Shown piece after piece: positions 36,107-45,109 of a stretch of 64,000 nt of DNA. Each line of letters begins with the position of its first letter. The stretch's first letter is position 1. The notes beneath the pieces are model-generated. The model did not search any database. It saw only the letters and a list, made by a program, of their open reading frames with translations, and was not told the origin of the DNA. Location of the stretch: contig NZ_CP021642.1 in the NCBI RefSeq assembly GCF_003048375.1, forward strand, positions 1,868,527-1,932,526, read 5' to 3'. The position numbers and the translations under genes were made by a program. This DNA is from Campylobacter concisus. GTDB lineage: Bacteria; Campylobacterota; Campylobacteria; Campylobacterales; Campylobacteraceae.

Positions 36107-36128
36107 ATTTGAGCCAAGCGGCTCAAAT
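36107..36128 (-). terminator. Terminator of the mini retention-module gene
   Basis: Stem ATTTGAGCC/GGCTCAAAT with a 4-nt loop at the end of the 178-aa gene, read on the minus strand. Confidence 0.65.
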
Positions 36129-36665
36129 TTATGAAAGTTTGTTTAGATCGTTATCGATCTCGATATATATCGTAGTTGCGTCAAAATTTGCATGCTCGTA
36201 AGAGTTATCTACTTTTAGCTCGTTTGAGTCAGATAAAATCTCATCATTGGTGCTATGTTTGTGCGCTAAATTTTCACTGCTCTCAAGGCTATTTGAGCTA
36301 TTTTCAGCCTCATTTGGCTGCGCTTTTGCAAACATATCTTCTACTTTTTCATTCATCTGATCAAGTATCTCAGCGTAGTTTTCTCCAAGAAGCGCTCTAA
36401 AAAGTGCATCAGTATCGATGCTATTTTCGGCGCTTGTATCAGCACTTACCACGCTACTATCAAGCCATATCGTGTCATATCCATTTAGTGATATATCGCT
36501 ACCATCCACTGCAGTGATAGTCACGCTCGCACTTTGGCTCTCGCCTTTTATGCTCTCACCTATATAAACCTCATCATCTACGTTTAGAACTCTTACACGG
36601 TCGTTTTTATCTATCGCTATAACATCAGATGTGACGCTTTTTACCTTGCCGGCTACAGCTGCCAT
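36129..36665 (-). CDS. Minimal retention-module protein, 178 aa
   Basis: Residues 1-70 match the retention module of the neighbouring adhesins (AAVAGKVKSVTSDVIAIDKNDRVRVLNVDDEVYIGES...SLNGYDTIWLD). There is no TAAG/SAAG cleavage site and no repeat body. A helical, acidic middle (about 85-145, LLGENYAEILDQMNEKVEDMF) leads straight into the family tail, YEHANFDATTIYIEIDNDL (157-175). So both termini of the large adhesins are kept while everything between is missing. AAGGAATAAAG precedes the ATG and a TTGTAC promoter module lies upstream, so the gene looks expressed rather than decayed. The role is unknown; it could occupy the same secretion channel without being releasable. Confidence 0.82.
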   Translation of the reverse strand: MAAVAGKVKSVTSDVIAIDKNDRVRVLNVDDEVYIGESIKGESQSASVTITAVDGSDISLNGYDTIWLDSSVVSADTSAENSIDTDALFRALLGENYAEILDQMNEKVEDMFAKAQPNEAENSSNSLESSENLAHKHSTNDEILSDSNELKVDNSYEHANFDATTIYIEIDNDLNKLS

Positions 36666-36693
36666 CTTTATTCCTTACTTTTATTTTTGATTT

Positions 36694-36738
36694 ATTCTAG
36701 TGTTTTTTATTAAATTTGTATATTGTACTTTGGTACAA
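36694..36738 (-). promoter_or_regulatory. TTGTAC operator plus -10 box, mini retention-module gene
   Basis: TTGTAC-TTTG-GTACAA at 36723-36738, then 23 bp, then TAGAAT on the minus strand (36694-36699), 28 bp before the ATG. Same geometry as the other three boxes. Confidence 0.8.
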
Positions 36739-36789
36739 AGATGGTTTTAGAGGCGTTTTTTGGGAGTAAAATAGAAATTTAAAAAAAAG

Positions 36790-36815
36790 AAATTTGGGCT
36801 AAAAAGCCCAAATTT
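36790..36815 (-). terminator. Terminator of the PA14 adhesin gene
   Basis: 11-bp stem AAATTTGGGCT/AGCCCAAATTT with an AAAA loop overlapping the stop codon; on the minus strand it is followed by CTTTTTTTTAAATTT. Confidence 0.85.
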
Positions 36816-39800
36816 TATACAAGTTGTTTGTTTATGTCGTTATCGATGTCTATATAGATAGTTTTTGCTGTGCTTGTTTCACCCTCGTATCTTGTATATC
36901 CAGATTCGACACCACTTTGATTTGTAGCCTCAGTAAATCCTTTTAATGAAACGCTATCTTTGTTATCGCCACTTATTTTTAAGATAGTATTTACATCATC
37001 AGTGATGCTAAATACATTATCCGCTTTTAAATTTAGTAGCTTAACAGCTTGATTGTCATTGCCATGCTCATCCATGCCAAGTTGGATCTCTTCAAAATTC
37101 TTGATCGCGTTATTCAAGCCTTTGTTGTCTATCTTATCAAAGTCGATAGTGCCATCCTTTGCCACTGGACGCATGATAAGCGTATCTGTACCTTCTCCGC
37201 CATCAAGACTTTGAGATGTAGCTGCTCTTGGATTATCAAAGGTAAATACAACCTTATCATTGCCAGCTCCAGCATTTACTAGATCGCCTTTGTTCATGCC
37301 AGTATAGCCACTTCTGCCAGCGTCGATGTAGTCGTTGCCACTTCCTGTGGTTATGACGTCGTTGTTATCGCCAGTGATGATTACGTTGTCGCCATTGCCT
37401 GTGCGAATTTCATTTTCACCGCGTCCTGCGTGTATGACGTTATCGCCGTTTCCAACATTGATGATGTCGTTGCCTTCGCTTGTTGTGATGACATTATTGT
37501 TGTCATTATTTGCAACTACTGTTGTATTTTTAGCGATATCAGAAATTTGTAGATAGACATCGCTTGATTTTACATCGCCGTTAAATACCGCTTCGAAATT
37601 TCCATTATCATCAAGCGTTACAGAATTTGCAGTTATGATGTGTCCATCAGCACCTCTTAGCGTGATGCTATCTTTTAGAGCTATGCCTTTTACCGCCTCT
37701 TCAAAGTGTTGTTTTAGTGTATAGCTTGCACCAACTCCATTTTCACTTAAATTTCCACTCCATGTGGTTTTATTTGCAGCTGCATCGTAGCTTAAATTTG
37801 AGTCTTTTATCGTTGCAGCTGTTGCGTCGATCGTAAATTTAATAGAGTTGTAAAGTAGCTCGTCTCCTCCTTGATATTTACCATCGATAGAAATTTTATA
37901 AACGCCATCAGCCATTTTGCCAGCGGCATCAAGTCTGTTGTTATAGCCTGTAAGTCTGTTGTAGTGATCAGGCGTTACATTGCCTATTGGTTTTTCTATC
38001 GCTTGAGATAATAGATCTTTTGAAACACCTTTATCAACGTTAGTTGCTACAAATCTAACATCGCCAGTGCCCCATGATATGCCTCTACCACTATTTAAAA
38101 ACTCACTTACAGTTTGATTATTGCTAGCATTGCCAGCTGTTGCATCTTCTGGGATCACAGCTCTTAGGTATGGTATAGCGTCGTTTGAAACGATCCTTGA
38201 GCCATCAGCTCTAAAGCCACTCTCACTCATATCCATAGTGCCCCACAACTTCTCAGCTGAGCGGTTATTTGCATTTGTAGTTGTATCGTTGCCGTTTTCA
38301 AACTGCGTCATAGTTGGAACTAAAATTTCATTTACATGAGTATATTTTGTGCCAGCTTTATCAGTCATCTCAACTTCGATCTTATCGCCTAGTTTTATCT
38401 TGTGATCGTACTCAAAGCTTAGCACACCATTGGTTGGTTTAGTTGTGCCAACAGAGATTACGTTAGTATTTCCATCAGCTGTTACGATTTTTATACTCTC
38501 GATCTTATCGCCATCCTCATAGTTTTTGAGGTTAAAATTGATCGTATGGTGTTGCCCCTCATTGTCATTTTCGATGATCTTGATGTTTTCTATAGTAACT
38601 GGTGTCTTATCAACCACAAAATCACTCACTACCGTACTACTTGTCTTGTTCTCGCCATTTTCAAAGATAGCAGTTGCTTTGATCTTGTAGTTGCCATCCT
38701 CTAAGCTATCAGATGTGACTTCAAATTTACCATTTGCAAATTCACTTTGGCTAAGCTCTTTTGTAAAGACTTCGTGTCCATTTTTATCAAACACAGTGAT
38801 GATCGCTTTAGTTGCGCTACTATCTATGCTACCTGTAAATGTCGGAGTTTTGTCGCTTAGCACTGGTAATGGCGCGTTGGTTGAAAATTTATCAGTTTGA
38901 GCGATGTCGTCAGTTGTAAATTTATAATATTTAGTTGCGTCATTTATACCTGTATTTGTATTCGCACTTACATTGCTTGCGTCATTATCTATAGCGTCTA
39001 TTAGGTCTGTATTAGCGACATTTAGCTTAGTTGATGATGCCTGTGCCTCGTTGCCTACAAGGTCGCTAACTTTTGCAGTGTATGTCGCTTTTGGATCGCT
39101 TGTTTTAAACTCAACTTCATATTTGCCATCTACCACTTTAGCTGTATGGCTCTCGCCTGTGCTTGATGTGACAGTTACGATCTGTCCGTCTTCTACATTA
39201 TCAACAGTTCCTGTGATCTTTTGAGTTACTTTATAGACATTTCTTGTTACTGTATCTACGTAGCTGTCAAAGTCGGTTGAATTTAGTTTTATACCACTTG
39301 CCTCTGAGCCAAGTATGCTCTCAGGTCCGCCATCTTTTGAAACTGTTAGTTTTAGCTTGCCCCAGTAGATGTAGTTTGCATAGCTCATATCAAAGTCATA
39401 GTAACCTGCTTTATCAACGTGTAAAGTTGTAACTGTGGCTCTATTTTCTGAGTGAATAGTGTCATAATCAACCATAGTAACGCCATCAACCTTAAATCTT
39501 ACGCTATCATCAGTGCCTTTTGCGTCAAATTTATAATCCCCTGGCTCAAGATACATAGTGCCTTTTAAATTTATCATCGCACCAGCTGTTGTATTTTTGC
39601 CATTAGGAGCATCTCTTACGATATGAATATCACTACCTTTTCCTTTTGCGTTGTCGATGAAATACTCAAGTGCTTTGAAATTTGGAGCTACCCACTCATT
39701 ATTTGGGGTTACTACATTACCATCAAGATCAACCTTGCCTATCATATTATGAGCGCCATCTAGTCCTGAGACTGTTCCAGCATCACTATCAACATTATCT

Positions 39801-40981
39801 CTATCGCCACCTTTACCTTGTTGGAAATTTAGCTCTTTTGCTTTAAAGCTTGCCCAAGGTTTGGTGTTATTCATATAGTATTCGACAAAGTCATTTTGCT
39901 TCATACCTCTATGAGCATATTCTGTATTTTCGAAACCACCAGGTATTTTATTTTTAAAGTCTCTTAGCTCAATACCCTTTACGCCATCTTTTTCATAGAT
40001 GTGGTTAAACCAGAAATTTCCTTTTAGTCCGCTACTCATCTCAGACTCTTTAACAAGGCTCATCTCTGTTTCAACGTTTATAGTTATTTTTGCAACTGTG
40101 TCAAGCACGAAACTACCAGTATCGGTTGCTGTTTGTCCGTCTATCCCTGTAGCTACTACTTTTACTTTATAATCGCCATCATGTTTGCCATCTACGCTTA
40201 ACTCATCAGTTGTAAATTTAAATTTACCATCAGCATAGTCGCTTGGATTTAGAGTTTTTGTAAAGACTTCGTGTCCGTCCTTGTCAAGCACGCTAACAAC
40301 CGCTCTTACAGCAGTAGGCTCAACTGTGCCGCTTATAGTTGGAGTAGCGTCATTTGTGCGAGGTACGCTTGGCGCATCTAAGCTATAATCCCCAGTTATA
40401 GTGCCAAAATCATCAGTTAAAGTTTTGATATCAACGCTGATTGGAGGTATGACTGGTGCAACAGGAGTTGCGTTGCCTGCGTCATTGCCATCATTATAAC
40501 CGCCGATTGAGTTTTCTGGAGTTTGAAAAGCTTTGTTTGCATCAGTTAAATTTCTGTAGTTTTCGTTGATGTTTGAGTAGTGACCGCCCTCTTCAAAGCT
40601 TGCAGCACCTAAGCTTACACCGTCTCCGCCAGCATTACCACCTTGGTTACCACCAGCTGCAGTCTCTTCAAGATCAGTGATGTTTGCACCATCAAGAAGT
40701 GCTTTTTGTATAGCACTTACATCAGCTACGCTATCGTCGCCAAAGCTCTCGTTGTGAGCTACGCTCTTGTCTAAATTTAGGGTATCTTTTCCGATGATCG
40801 CAATGTCTTTGCCATCGTTTGCAGTTATGACTACTTTTGAGTCAAAATCAGTTGTCTGTATAGTCTCACCAAGAAAAATTTCATCGCCTACTTTTAACAC
40901 TCTTTGTGTGCCATCCTTTGCAGTTGCGATTACATTTGCTCCTTGTGAGATGCTTTTGATTACGCCTATCCTTGTTGCCAT
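36815..40981 (-). CDS. LapA-type adhesin with PA14-like and RTX repeats
   Basis: 1388-residue secreted surface protein. The retention module occupies residues 1-105, with TAAG at 107-110, the same position as in Pseudomonas LapA. Then a Gly/Asn linker, an Ig-like domain (about 195-300), a PA14-like region (about 315-560, with YLEPGDYKFDAKGTDDSVRF and DKAGYYDFDMSYANYIYWGKL), more Ig-like domains, and true nonapeptide RTX repeats at about 1157-1210 (GNGDNVIHA, GRGENEIRT, GNGDNVIIT, GSGNDYIDA). The C-terminal module ends in YIDIDNDINKQLV. PA14 domains in other adhesins bind glycans, and RTX repeats bind calcium outside the cell; both roles are inferred here. AAGGAAGTAAA precedes the ATG, with a TTGTAC promoter module upstream. 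Confidence 0.91.
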   Translation of the reverse strand: MATRIGVIKSISQGANVIATAKDGTQRVLKVGDEIFLGETIQTTDFDSKVVITANDGKDIAIIGKDTLNLDKSVAHNESFGDDSVADVSAIQKALLDGANITDLEETAAGGNQGGNAGGDGVSLGAASFEEGGHYSNINENYRNLTDANKAFQTPENSIGGYNDGNDAGNATPVAPVIPPISVDIKTLTDDFGTITGDYSLDAPSVPRTNDATPTISGTVEPTAVRAVVSVLDKDGHEVFTKTLNPSDYADGKFKFTTDELSVDGKHDGDYKVKVVATGIDGQTATDTGSFVLDTVAKITINVETEMSLVKESEMSSGLKGNFWFNHIYEKDGVKGIELRDFKNKIPGGFENTEYAHRGMKQNDFVEYYMNNTKPWASFKAKELNFQQGKGGDRDNVDSDAGTVSGLDGAHNMIGKVDLDGNVVTPNNEWVAPNFKALEYFIDNAKGKGSDIHIVRDAPNGKNTTAGAMINLKGTMYLEPGDYKFDAKGTDDSVRFKVDGVTMVDYDTIHSENRATVTTLHVDKAGYYDFDMSYANYIYWGKLKLTVSKDGGPESILGSEASGIKLNSTDFDSYVDTVTRNVYKVTQKITGTVDNVEDGQIVTVTSSTGESHTAKVVDGKYEVEFKTSDPKATYTAKVSDLVGNEAQASSTKLNVANTDLIDAIDNDASNVSANTNTGINDATKYYKFTTDDIAQTDKFSTNAPLPVLSDKTPTFTGSIDSSATKAIITVFDKNGHEVFTKELSQSEFANGKFEVTSDSLEDGNYKIKATAIFENGENKTSSTVVSDFVVDKTPVTIENIKIIENDNEGQHHTINFNLKNYEDGDKIESIKIVTADGNTNVISVGTTKPTNGVLSFEYDHKIKLGDKIEVEMTDKAGTKYTHVNEILVPTMTQFENGNDTTTNANNRSAEKLWGTMDMSESGFRADGSRIVSNDAIPYLRAVIPEDATAGNASNNQTVSEFLNSGRGISWGTGDVRFVATNVDKGVSKDLLSQAIEKPIGNVTPDHYNRLTGYNNRLDAAGKMADGVYKISIDGKYQGGDELLYNSIKFTIDATAATIKDSNLSYDAAANKTTWSGNLSENGVGASYTLKQHFEEAVKGIALKDSITLRGADGHIITANSVTLDDNGNFEAVFNGDVKSSDVYLQISDIAKNTTVVANNDNNNVITTSEGNDIINVGNGDNVIHAGRGENEIRTGNGDNVIITGDNNDVITTGSGNDYIDAGRSGYTGMNKGDLVNAGAGNDKVVFTFDNPRAATSQSLDGGEGTDTLIMRPVAKDGTIDFDKIDNKGLNNAIKNFEEIQLGMDEHGNDNQAVKLLNLKADNVFSITDDVNTILKISGDNKDSVSLKGFTEATNQSGVESGYTRYEGETSTAKTIYIDIDNDINKQLV

Positions 40982-41012
40982 TTTACTTCCTTATCTAAAA
41001 AATTTTGAACGT

Positions 41013-41057
41013 ATTTTAATATCTTAAAAAAGCTTTGTAAATTGTACTATGGTACTA
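41013..41057 (-). promoter_or_regulatory. TTGTAC operator plus -10 box, PA14 adhesin gene
   Basis: TTGTAC-TATG-GTACTA at 41042-41057 (one mismatch in the second arm), then 23 bp, then TAAAAT on the minus strand (41013-41018), 31 bp before the ATG. Confidence 0.75.
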
Positions 41058-41081
41058 AAATTTGAAATTTTGTAAGAATTT

Positions 41082-41105
41082 GCCCTAGTTTTGGGAAACT
41101 AGGGC
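41082..41105 (-). terminator. Terminator of the 928-aa adhesin gene
   Basis: 10-bp stem GCCCTAGTTT/AAACTAGGGC with a 4-nt loop, 11 bp after the stop codon on the minus strand. Confidence 0.75.
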
Positions 41106-41116
41106 ATGAAATTTGA

Positions 41117-43903
41117 TTAGGAAACTATTTCGTCTTTTACTTCGATAGTAAATGTATTGGCCGTAAATGTTGTATATCCACCGCTTGACACACCTGGTGT
41201 AAAATCACCACTCATATGTACATGATCGCCATCTTCACCATCTATCCTAAGGGTGTTATTAAGGTTTCCACGAGTGATATTTAGTACGTCATTTATAGTT
41301 AAATTTAGTGCTACATTGTTTTCACTGCCACCAAGGCTAACTTTTTCAAAGCCAGCTACCTTGCTAAAGTCGATATTTCCAGCAAGATCTAGCGTATCAG
41401 TACCTGCTCCACCCTTGATAGTTGTACCACTTCCAATTATTGCATCTTTTCCGATATGAAGCGTATCATTGCCACTACCTAGATCTATGCTGCTAGTAGA
41501 ATGCCAATGATCAGGTGTGTCTTGTAGTTCTCCATTTAACTTTACATTATCGTTGCCATCGCCAGTATTTATTGTCGCAGCTTTTAAAACAGCACCCTTG
41601 TCGATATTTATAGCATCATCGCCTGAGCCTGTTGATATACTAACACTTTGTTTAAAGGTATAGCCATCAGTACTTCCTCTAAATATTCCTCCAAAGCTAG
41701 TTTCTCCGCCTATATTTATAGTATCAGCTCCGTCTCCAGTTTCTAATTTTAAACTAGCAACACTGTTTTTACCCACGAAATTTATAGTGTTGTTGCCATT
41801 AAATGTTAAAGTATCATTTCCAGCGTCAAACCTAAAACCAACTTTATCATCCGTTTGGGTATTTGCAAGTGTTACAGTAGCATCTGAAAAGTAGTTTCTA
41901 CCTTGATCGCCAACGTAATTTCCTATCTCGCCACCATGACTAAATAGTGCATGATCTATATTGATCTCTTTGCCATAAATGCTTGAAGCACCTGTAAAAA
42001 GTATCTTATCACTATCAGTGCCATTTATATTTACATGAGTTGCACTAAGCCCACCGCTATCGTTAGTGCCTGTGTTTATAAAGCTTGTCTTACCACGCAC
42101 ATTTATCACTTGATCATTATTTAAATCAGCCATTTCGCCATTATAAGAAGAGTTATAAACGCCTATCGATGAACCTATAAAGGTAGCGTCGTTTATATCA
42201 ACCTTATCAGCTTCGTTTAACTTATCGCGATGTGTCAAGAAAATGTTTGTCTTTTCTATAGTGGCATTATCTATACTTATGGTATCTGCGCCTTTGCTAG
42301 CATCTATATTTACCCCACTTACAGTTGCGTTTTTGATATTTATCGCGTCATCACCACCGCCAAGATAAAAAGAGCTATTATTTGTAGTACCTAAACCAGT
42401 GACATCTGCATTTATATTTAGAGTATCTTTGCCTGTGCTATTTTCATAAAAATCAAGGCTTATATGAGCTTTGCCTAATTTCATAGCCTCATTTATATTT
42501 ACAGTGTCATTACCATCATACATATTGATACTTGCATGCTCATCAATATTATCACTGCCAAATGCAATGCCAGCCTTATCAAAATTTACAATATCATCTC
42601 CATCATCGGTATTGATCTGAGTGCCTTTAACATTTGCTTTTATGCTTACCGTATCATCTCCATCTAAGGTTTTTATGCGGTAGTTGTTGCCATCTGCATA
42701 GCTAAGATCGCTTGTTATCTCTAGATTATCATCATTGTCGATGATGTAGCCTTCGGCTCTATTTGCAGCTGTTGTTGGTAGTAGGTAGCTGCTAGTTGGA
42801 GTGATGCTTAGACTTACACCTTCTTTATAAACGCCAAAATTCTCAACACCTTGAGTAAGACCGTTTTTTACTGGGCTATTGTTATCATCTACACCATAAA
42901 TTTCTGCCCTGCTACCTTCATTTTGGTTGTGACGGTCTAAATTTGCTTGTCCATAGTCATCAAGCACCTTTATCCTTACCTGCACTTTTGAGATATCTTC
43001 TACGTTTACGCCCGGTATTGTGTTGTTAGCATTTAGAGTTACCCAGCTGCCAGCAGCGCCATTATTTAGCGAGTACTCGATCAAATTTGCATAGTCCTCG
43101 CCTCTAGTGCCACCCATGAAATTTAGAGCAAGGTCTGTTGTCTCGCCACTTGGACTTACTGGAGTGCCTGATAGACCTAGTTTATAAACAAGATAGTGTC
43201 CGCCCTCGCCGTTTGCTCCAGCGCCACTCTCCCTTGCCTCGCTAGCAGCAGGATCGATGCTAGTAGTGATCTCTACTGCACCAGGACGAGGCGTGATGAC
43301 TGGAGGATTAGCAGGTGAAGGAGTACCTGGGGTTACGGTGACACCAGGAGTACTTGGCGTTGGTGGTGTGCTTGGAGTACTTGGTGTGACAGGCGTAGCT
43401 GGTGAGATAGGAGTTGTCGTATCTGCATCTGCATCGTTATATCCACCGATTGAGTTTTCTGGGGTTTGAAAAGCTCTGTTTGCGTCGGTTAAATTTCTAT
43501 AGTTTTCATTGATATTTGAGTAGTGGCCGCCCTCGGCAAAGCTTGCAGCACCTAAACTCACGCCATCTCCAGTAGCGTTACCACCGCCTTGGTTACCACC
43601 TGCTGCGGTCTCTTCAAGATCTGCGATGTTTGCGCCGTTTAATAGGGCTTTTTGGATAGAGGCTATCTCTGGGTTATCACTAAGTGCATTTGCCTCTTTA
43701 TCTAGGCTAAGACTTTCGCCGTTTTGTAAGCTGACTTCTTTACCGTCATTTGCTGCGATCACTGCTTTTGCAGAGACATTAGCCTTTATAGTTTCGCCTT
43801 CAAAAATGCTATCGCCCACCTTCAAGACTCTTTCGTTGCCGCTTTTATCAACAGCTACGATTTCACCGCCTAGGATATTTTTGATAACGCCTAACTTTTG
43901 CAT
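41117..43903 (-). CDS. LapA-type adhesin with Pro/Thr linker and solenoid
   Basis: 928-residue secreted surface protein. The retention module (residues 1-98, KLGVIKNILGGEIVAVDKSG) ends with EETAAGG, TAAG at 99-102. A Gly-rich stretch and the motif GGHYSNINENYRNLTDAN..FQTPENSIGGYND are almost identical to those of the PA14 adhesin, so the two arose by recent duplication. A Pro/Thr linker (about 161-205) leads to a Calx-beta-like domain (about 207-345). Residues 345-830 are GDDxINIxxA-type repeats, probably a beta-solenoid, and the C-terminal module ends in TFTIEVKDEIVS. GGGAGGCACTAAG precedes the ATG. The TTGTAC module lies upstream, and the two-component system genes are the next genes upstream in the same direction. 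Confidence 0.91.
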   Translation of the reverse strand: MQKLGVIKNILGGEIVAVDKSGNERVLKVGDSIFEGETIKANVSAKAVIAANDGKEVSLQNGESLSLDKEANALSDNPEIASIQKALLNGANIADLEETAAGGNQGGGNATGDGVSLGAASFAEGGHYSNINENYRNLTDANRAFQTPENSIGGYNDADADTTTPISPATPVTPSTPSTPPTPSTPGVTVTPGTPSPANPPVITPRPGAVEITTSIDPAASEARESGAGANGEGGHYLVYKLGLSGTPVSPSGETTDLALNFMGGTRGEDYANLIEYSLNNGAAGSWVTLNANNTIPGVNVEDISKVQVRIKVLDDYGQANLDRHNQNEGSRAEIYGVDDNNSPVKNGLTQGVENFGVYKEGVSLSITPTSSYLLPTTAANRAEGYIIDNDDNLEITSDLSYADGNNYRIKTLDGDDTVSIKANVKGTQINTDDGDDIVNFDKAGIAFGSDNIDEHASINMYDGNDTVNINEAMKLGKAHISLDFYENSTGKDTLNINADVTGLGTTNNSSFYLGGGDDAINIKNATVSGVNIDASKGADTISIDNATIEKTNIFLTHRDKLNEADKVDINDATFIGSSIGVYNSSYNGEMADLNNDQVINVRGKTSFINTGTNDSGGLSATHVNINGTDSDKILFTGASSIYGKEINIDHALFSHGGEIGNYVGDQGRNYFSDATVTLANTQTDDKVGFRFDAGNDTLTFNGNNTINFVGKNSVASLKLETGDGADTINIGGETSFGGIFRGSTDGYTFKQSVSISTGSGDDAINIDKGAVLKAATINTGDGNDNVKLNGELQDTPDHWHSTSSIDLGSGNDTLHIGKDAIIGSGTTIKGGAGTDTLDLAGNIDFSKVAGFEKVSLGGSENNVALNLTINDVLNITRGNLNNTLRIDGEDGDHVHMSGDFTPGVSSGGYTTFTANTFTIEVKDEIVS

Positions 43904-44425
43904 CTTAGTGCCTCCCTTTGGATTTTATTGATCTATATCAAGATTTTAGCTAAGAAAAAAATTTAGTTATATTGTACTTTGGTACAATACCCTTAAGAAA
44001 AGCCTAAGTTTAGGGGTTAATAATGTGTAATTTTTTATAAATATGTGAAATTTTTTATGTTTATCTATTATAAATTTTAAATTTTTAAGCTTTTGTTCAT
44101 CAAAATAGCATAGTAGTTGATAAAATAACCCAAAAATGTCACATAACAATTTTCATTTTAAGCGTATAAATTCTTAACCAAAAAAGCCTTTATCTAGCCT
44201 TATTGCCACTAAATTTAGCCTTTTTATATCAAAATGTTTTTTATTTATAACTATCATAAATTTATACCCACTTGTGACATAAATTTTCTTAAGTTTATCT
44301 ATCAAATTTTGCAAATTTTTATCTCTTTTTCTATAAATTTTAGCTAGTAGTGACATAAATTTATCACTACTTTTAAGATATTCTTAGATAAATATATTAG
44401 TTTTACTATTTTGAATTTATGCTTT
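43904..44425. other. 522-bp AT-rich regulatory region without a convincing gene
   Basis: Long leader region of the 928-aa adhesin. Besides the TTGTAC module it holds GTGACATAAATTT twice (44274-44286 and 44350-44362) and a third GTGACAT in inverse orientation (44136-44142). The second copy sits in the imperfect palindrome TAGTGA(CA)TAAATTTATCACTA (44348-44369). Two 60-codon frames on the minus strand have no ribosome-binding site or recognisable content and are not taken as genes. Confidence 0.5.
43943..43987 (-). promoter_or_regulatory. TTGTAC operator plus -10 box, 928-aa adhesin gene
   Basis: TTGTAC-TTTG-GTACAA at 43972-43987, then 23 bp, then TAAAAT on the minus strand (43943-43948), 39 bp before the ATG. 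Confidence 0.8.
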
Positions 44426-45106
44426 TTAGCTCTTGGCGACTAAGATATACCCGCTCTCGCTTATATTTTTAAATTTCACGCCAAGCTCGCGTTTTAGGCG
44501 AAGTACGACATTTTGTATCGCAGCCTTGCTTACTTCAGTGCTCTCATAGACAAACTCCTCTATCATCTCGTAAGTCACGAGTTTATTTAGGTTGTAAGCA
44601 AATAGCCAAAATATCTTATTTTGCAAAAAGCTAAGGTATAGCTCATTGCCATTTTTATAAATTTTCTCTCTTTTTAAATTTATACTCACCTCATCACTTA
44701 GCCGCACTAGCTTCTCATCTCGCTCGAAGCTTAGGCTTATTAGCATCGATCTAAGATCCTTTATATCGATAGGTTTTTTCAAAAACAAGGTCGCGCCCTG
44801 CTCATAGCTTTTGATCAAATTTTCATCGCTGTCATACGAGGTAAAGACGATAAATTTCTGATGAGGTTTTAGCTTTTTTATCTCATTCATCATCTCAAAG
44901 CCATTAAGTACTGGCATGTGGATGTCGCTCATCACGATGTCAAAGCCCTGTTTTTTAAATTTCTCCAGCCCATCTTGCCCATCTTTTGCGCCTACGACCT
45001 GACCGCAGTATGGCTTAAGCCCTGTGATGATTAGCTCCCTTGCCATCTCGTCGTCCTCGGCTACTAAGATAGATACTTTCTTTAAAATTTCTAGTGCCTC
45101 TTGCAT
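44426..45106 (-). CDS. Response regulator, OmpR type
   Basis: 226 residues. The N-terminal receiver domain has the acidic pair (Glu17-Asp19 in VAEDDE), phosphoacceptor Asp61 in MSDIHMP and Lys in LFLKKPI. The C-terminal winged-helix DNA-binding domain (about 135-226) has SKAAIQNVVLRLKRELGVKF as recognition region and ends ISESGYILVAKS. It would control transcription when phosphorylated by the kinase encoded 3 bp upstream. Targets are not visible directly; the adhesin gene and its repeat-bearing leader lie immediately downstream. Confidence 0.92.
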   Translation of the reverse strand: MQEALEILKKVSILVAEDDEMARELIITGLKPYCGQVVGAKDGQDGLEKFKKQGFDIVMSDIHMPVLNGFEMMNEIKKLKPHQKFIVFTSYDSDENLIKSYEQGATLFLKKPIDIKDLRSMLISLSFERDEKLVRLSDEVSINLKREKIYKNGNELYLSFLQNKIFWLFAYNLNKLVTYEMIEEFVYESTEVSKAAIQNVVLRLKRELGVKFKNISESGYILVAKS

Positions 45107-45109
45107 CTT

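Noticed and set aside
43967-44356. Two 60-codon minus-strand genes upstream of the 928-aa adhesin
   Set aside because: No Shine-Dalgarno, no recognisable content, extreme Lys/Ile/Leu composition typical of AT-rich spacer; one overlaps the operator.
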